DNA of 7,915 nucleotides from positions 14,478 to 22,392 of the forward strand of contig DHIM01000083.1 in NCBI GenBank assembly GCA_002403785.1, given 5' to 3'. This document shows positions 5,700-7,915 of the stretch, piece after piece. The DNA is from Clostridium sp. UBA4746 (GTDB taxonomy: Bacteria; Bacillota; Clostridia; Clostridiales; Clostridiaceae). The notes beneath the pieces were generated by a model. The model did not search any database and was not told where the DNA came from. It saw nothing but the letters and a program-made list of their open reading frames with translations. A program made the translations under genes and the position numbers. How positions within the stretch are numbered: the stretch's first letter is position 1; each line of letters begins with the position of its first letter.

Positions 5700-6314
5700 A
5701 ATCTGAGATGAGTGCATAACTAATTTATTGAGCAGATATATTTAGTTAATATAATAAATTCTTTTTAAAAATATAATAAGAATAAGATAAAAAATTGTGA
5801 AAGGGAAATTTTTATTAAATGGTAGTTAAGCAGACTATGACGGTATAACTAACTAAAATTTATAATTAAAGTTTTGTTTTAAGTAAAGAGCAAAAGGAGG
5901 AATCCTTATTAATTACATTACGTTTATTTTATGTAACACAAATTATCAGTTACTTCGCTCAATTATAAGGAACATTATTACATAAAATTGATTTCCCTAA
6001 GAAATTTTAAAAGTAAGAGCATTCTTTTTATTGTTTTTGCGATAACTATTTAAAATTTTAACTTGGTTAAAGGTCGCGTTAGCCTTTTTTTAACATGTGT
6101 TACACTTCAAATTTAACAAGTTTATAAGTTGTGTGTTAAGCAGTTTTAAATTGTATATGAAATAATACTTATGTTTTAATTACCCATTGTATTATTTTGT
6201 ATAATTGAACAGGACACAATGGTGAAAATTGTGAATGATTTTGTTGGTGCAGATATAAAGTATTATGAAAGAAAAGGCTAAAAGAAATCAGATAAACTGG
6301 ACAGGAGGTGTAAT
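5700..6314. other. Long intergenic stretch without a clear gene
   Basis: No frame here looks coding on either strand. A weak terminator-like element may lie at 6069-6091 (AAAGG, 9-nt loop, CCTTT then T's), with only a 5-bp stem. A strong SD-like AAAGGAGG (about 5894-5901) is not followed by ATG, GTG or TTG at suitable spacing. A TATAAT at 6200-6205 could be the -10 of the downstream kinase gene, without a convincing -35. A 20-codon ORF (6219-6281, MVKIVNDFVG...) precedes that gene by 33 bp with only a weak AGGA; it could be a leader or nothing. No clear intrinsic terminator directly follows the TIR/SEFIR gene. Confidence 0.5.
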
Positions 6315-6824
6315 TTGAAAATTGACATTATCGGGGCTGTTGGTAGTGGAAAGACCACGTTATCACGTAGGATAGCAGAAGAATTTCATATTCCTTGTTA
6401 TGAACAAGATAATATAGTTTGGATGAGGACAAGAGACGGTGATGTTAGGCGTCCAGATAAAGAAAGAGAAAGAATGTTCAGGGATATAGTGACGAGTAAA
6501 AACTGGGTAATGGAAGGTTCACCAAGAAAATATCTAAAAAAACGTTATGAATATTGCGATTATATTATTTTTTTAGATACAAATTCCTTTATACGATTAT
6601 ATAGAATTTTAACACGCTGGATTCGGCAAAGAACGGGGAAAGAATCATATAACACCAAGCCAACGTTAAAGTTTTTATGGATGAATATAAAGTGGCATCA
6701 TGAATTTAATAATGATAGAAAACAGTTAATATCTGAATTATTGCAATGTGGGTTGAGATATAAAAGATTTAAAAATGCAAATGGTGCTATCGATTTTTGC
6801 TATAATACATACGAAGTAAAATGA
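6315..6824 (+). CDS. P-loop nucleotide-kinase-like protein (FlaR/adenylate kinase-like)
   Basis: The TTG start at 6315 is fixed by AGGAGGTG (6303-6310), 4 nt upstream. The 169 aa product has a canonical Walker A, GAVGSGKTT (residues 7-15). A substrate-loop region follows (CYEQDNIVW, 29-36), then NWVMEGSPRKYL (63-74), a Walker-B-like strand YIIFLD (83-88), and an arginine-rich lid (RILTRWIRQRTGKE, 97-110). Length and layout match the small ATPases annotated as adenylate kinase-like or 'topology modulation protein FlaR-like', common as accessory genes in Bacillus. They probably phosphorylate a small substrate, which is unknown. It is followed by an imperfect inverted repeat (6827-6869) and a second, related kinase gene, but the 157-bp gap argues against tight coupling. 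Confidence 0.8.
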   Translation: MKIDIIGAVGSGKTTLSRRIAEEFHIPCYEQDNIVWMRTRDGDVRRPDKERERMFRDIVTSKNWVMEGSPRKYLKKRYEYCDYIIFLDTNSFIRLYRILTRWIRQRTGKESYNTKPTLKFLWMNIKWHHEFNNDRKQLISELLQCGLRYKRFKNANGAIDFCYNTYEVK

Positions 6825-6826
6825 GT

Positions 6827-6869
6827 CAGGCTGTGAGAAAACTCGATGAAATAGTTTTTACACAGTCTG
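6827..6869. repeat. Imperfect 17-bp inverted repeat, hairpin or paired IS-end-like sequence
   Basis: CAGGCTGTGAGAAAACT (6827-6843) pairs with AGTTTTTACACAGTCTG (6853-6869) around a 9-nt loop; there are 14 Watson-Crick pairs, two G-T pairs and one mismatch. It begins two bases after the stop codon of the kinase gene. The transcript would form a strong hairpin, but no U-run follows, so termination is uncertain. The CTGTGTAAAAACT-type sequence resembles terminal inverted repeats of Bacillus insertion sequences as I remember them, so it may be a relic of two IS ends. Confidence 0.7.
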
Positions 6870-6981
6870 GAGAATAATCTTCATTTACAGTTAAGTCATA
6901 ATCTGAATCCAAACCTATTCAAAATGCGAAGTAAATGTTATTTTTATGAAACACATTTAATAATGTATTGGAGGAAATTTA

Positions 6982-7521
6982 TTGATAACTATAATTCATA
7001 TATTAGGTGCTTCTGGTTCAGGTACTTCAACATTAGGAAAAGAAATAGAAAGTAAGTTGAATTATGTTCATTTTGATGTAGATGATTATTTTTGGGTACC
7101 AAAAAACCCACCATTTGTTAAAAAAAGAGAAATAGAGGAAAGAAAAAAACTATTGATGAATGATATTTTAAATGCAGAGAAATGTGTTATTACAGGTTCA
7201 TTATGTGGGTGGGGAGATGTTTTTATACCCATTTTTGATTTGATTATAAGAATTGAAATACCTACTGAAATGAGAATAGAACGTATAAAGAAGCGAGAAT
7301 ACGAGAGATTTGGAAATCGAATTTTACAGGGTGGAGATATGTATTATATTCATCAAAAATTCTTGGAATGGGCAAAAAGTTATGATACTGCGGATATAAA
7401 TACCAGAAGCAAGGTTTTGCATGATTGTTGGTTAAAAAACATCTATTGTAAAAAATACGTTGTTGATGGAACAAAGCCATTAACAGAAAAGATTGATTTC
7501 ATAGAAGATATAATCAAATAA
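6982..7521 (+). CDS. P-loop kinase-like protein with an altered Walker A
   Basis: The TTG start at 6982 follows GGAGG (6970-6974) at 7 nt. The 179 aa product opens with a strand and P-loop, IIHILGASGSGTSTLG. Here the usual lysine of GxxGxGK[ST] is threonine (Thr15). DVDDYFWVPKNPPF (32-45) looks like a nucleoside/substrate-binding segment. CVITGSLCGWGD (68-79) and DLIIRIEIP (86-94) follow, then a basic lid-like helix (RIERIKKREYERFG, 98-111). Family knowledge: small P-loop proteins with GSGT[ST]T loops are widespread and annotated as AAA or adenylate kinase-like, so the Lys loss is probably a family trait rather than damage. The substrate is unknown. A GNAT gene follows after 63 bp on the same strand and may be co-transcribed. 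Confidence 0.78.
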   Translation: MITIIHILGASGSGTSTLGKEIESKLNYVHFDVDDYFWVPKNPPFVKKREIEERKKLLMNDILNAEKCVITGSLCGWGDVFIPIFDLIIRIEIPTEMRIERIKKREYERFGNRILQGGDMYYIHQKFLEWAKSYDTADINTRSKVLHDCWLKNIYCKKYVVDGTKPLTEKIDFIEDIIK

Positions 7522-7584
7522 TTGCGACACAATATTCATTTACTACGTCACAATAGCAATTTATTAGTTAGCAAAAGGGGGTAT

Positions 7585-7915
7585 ATGGGTGATTATATTC
7601 GTTATGCAAATATAAATGATTCTAAAATATTAGGAGACATTCATTCGCAATCATGGAAAATGGCTTATAAAAAGATTATTCCAGATTTAATACTTGATAA
7701 TATGTGTGCTGAAAAAAGGGAAAAATACTTTTATAAAGCGTTATCTGAAAAATTGGAAGAGATGTTCTGATATGTAAGCAAAATAACCCAGTTGGATTTA
7801 TGACTTTAGGAAAATGTAGAGATGAGGATTATGATAGTTCTTGGGGAGAAATATGTGGAATATACTTATTACCGACTTATTGGAATCAAGGAATAGGTAC
7901 TGAATTAATTAAATG
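7585..7915 (+). pseudogene. GNAT-family N-acetyltransferase, frameshifted and cut by the window end
   Basis: The ATG at 7585 follows a G-run SD (AAAAGGGGG, 7573-7581). The first frame (IRYANINDSKILGDIHSQSW...) matches the start of a GNAT domain and reaches a TGA at 7768-7770 after 61 residues. From about 7761 a different frame continues the same protein: LICKQNNPVGFMTLG, then GEICGIYLLPTYW and NQGIGTELI, the acetyl-CoA-binding motif A. One missing base near 7759-7761 explains the break. The rest lies outside the window. Family knowledge: GNAT enzymes transfer acetyl groups to amines on drugs, amino acids or proteins; the substrate is unknown. It is either a true pseudogene or a sequencing error. 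Confidence 0.82.

Noticed and set aside
6069..6091. Terminator-like AAAGG...CCTTTTTTT
   Set aside because: Only five stem pairs with a 9-nt loop, and about 370 bp from the nearest upstream gene; too weak to list as a terminator.
7262..7480. Minus-strand 72-codon frame
   Set aside because: Antisense to the second kinase-like gene, without motif or SD.
7522..7584. N-terminal extension of the GNAT reading frame
   Set aside because: Begins directly after the kinase stop at a non-ATG codon without SD; the GNAT domain starts at the ATG at 7585, which has an SD-like G-run.
1..7915. tRNA, rRNA or known riboswitch
   Set aside because: No tRNA-like cloverleaf ending or rRNA-like G+C-richer block was seen by eye; no recognisable riboswitch core.

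Overview
The window is strongly A+T-rich. It uses Firmicute-type Shine-Dalgarno (SD) sequences (GGAGG and wobble variants such as AGGGGG) and many GTG and TTG start codons. Gene content fits a Bacillus-like low-G+C Bacillota, probably near the B. cereus group; that placement is inference from style and gene families. Most of the window looks accessory: recombinases, a TIR/SEFIR protein, unrecognised small genes and broken genes.

Left arm (1-2024, minus strand): a compact run of three overlapping reading frames. In transcription order these are a ~55-68 aa ORF with an unclear start, a complete large serine recombinase (504 aa from its best start), and the N-terminal 120 codons of a second serine recombinase whose start overlaps the first by 47 bp and which leaves the window at base 1. 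This is the integration/excision module of a mobile element or a relative of one.

2025-2696 holds no intact gene. It has a possible plus-strand gene remnant, two perfect short palindromes and a short direct repeat. At 2697-2967 lies a small two-helix membrane protein gene broken by one frameshift, followed by a hairpin at the junction with converging minus-strand transcription.

Centre (3097-5699): two minus-strand genes, a 150 aa protein without a recognised family and a 170 aa multi-pass membrane protein, separated by a perfect 23-bp inverted repeat. They diverge from a plus-strand gene for a 326 aa protein with an N-terminal TIR/SEFIR domain and an unrecognised C-terminal domain. The divergent gap holds a promoter-plus-terminator unit that could make a ~85 nt RNA, an 11-bp inverted repeat, and an extended -10 promoter for the TIR/SEFIR gene. 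This is the most likely anti-phage locus here and the best candidate for an undescribed system.

Right arm (5700-7915): a ~600 bp gap without a clear gene, then two small P-loop nucleotide-kinase-like proteins, both starting with TTG, and a GNAT acetyltransferase with a frameshift that runs off the end. A 17-bp imperfect inverted repeat resembling paired insertion-sequence ends lies between the two kinases. Nothing ties these three genes functionally to the central locus; they look like ordinary accessory metabolic or resistance-type genes.
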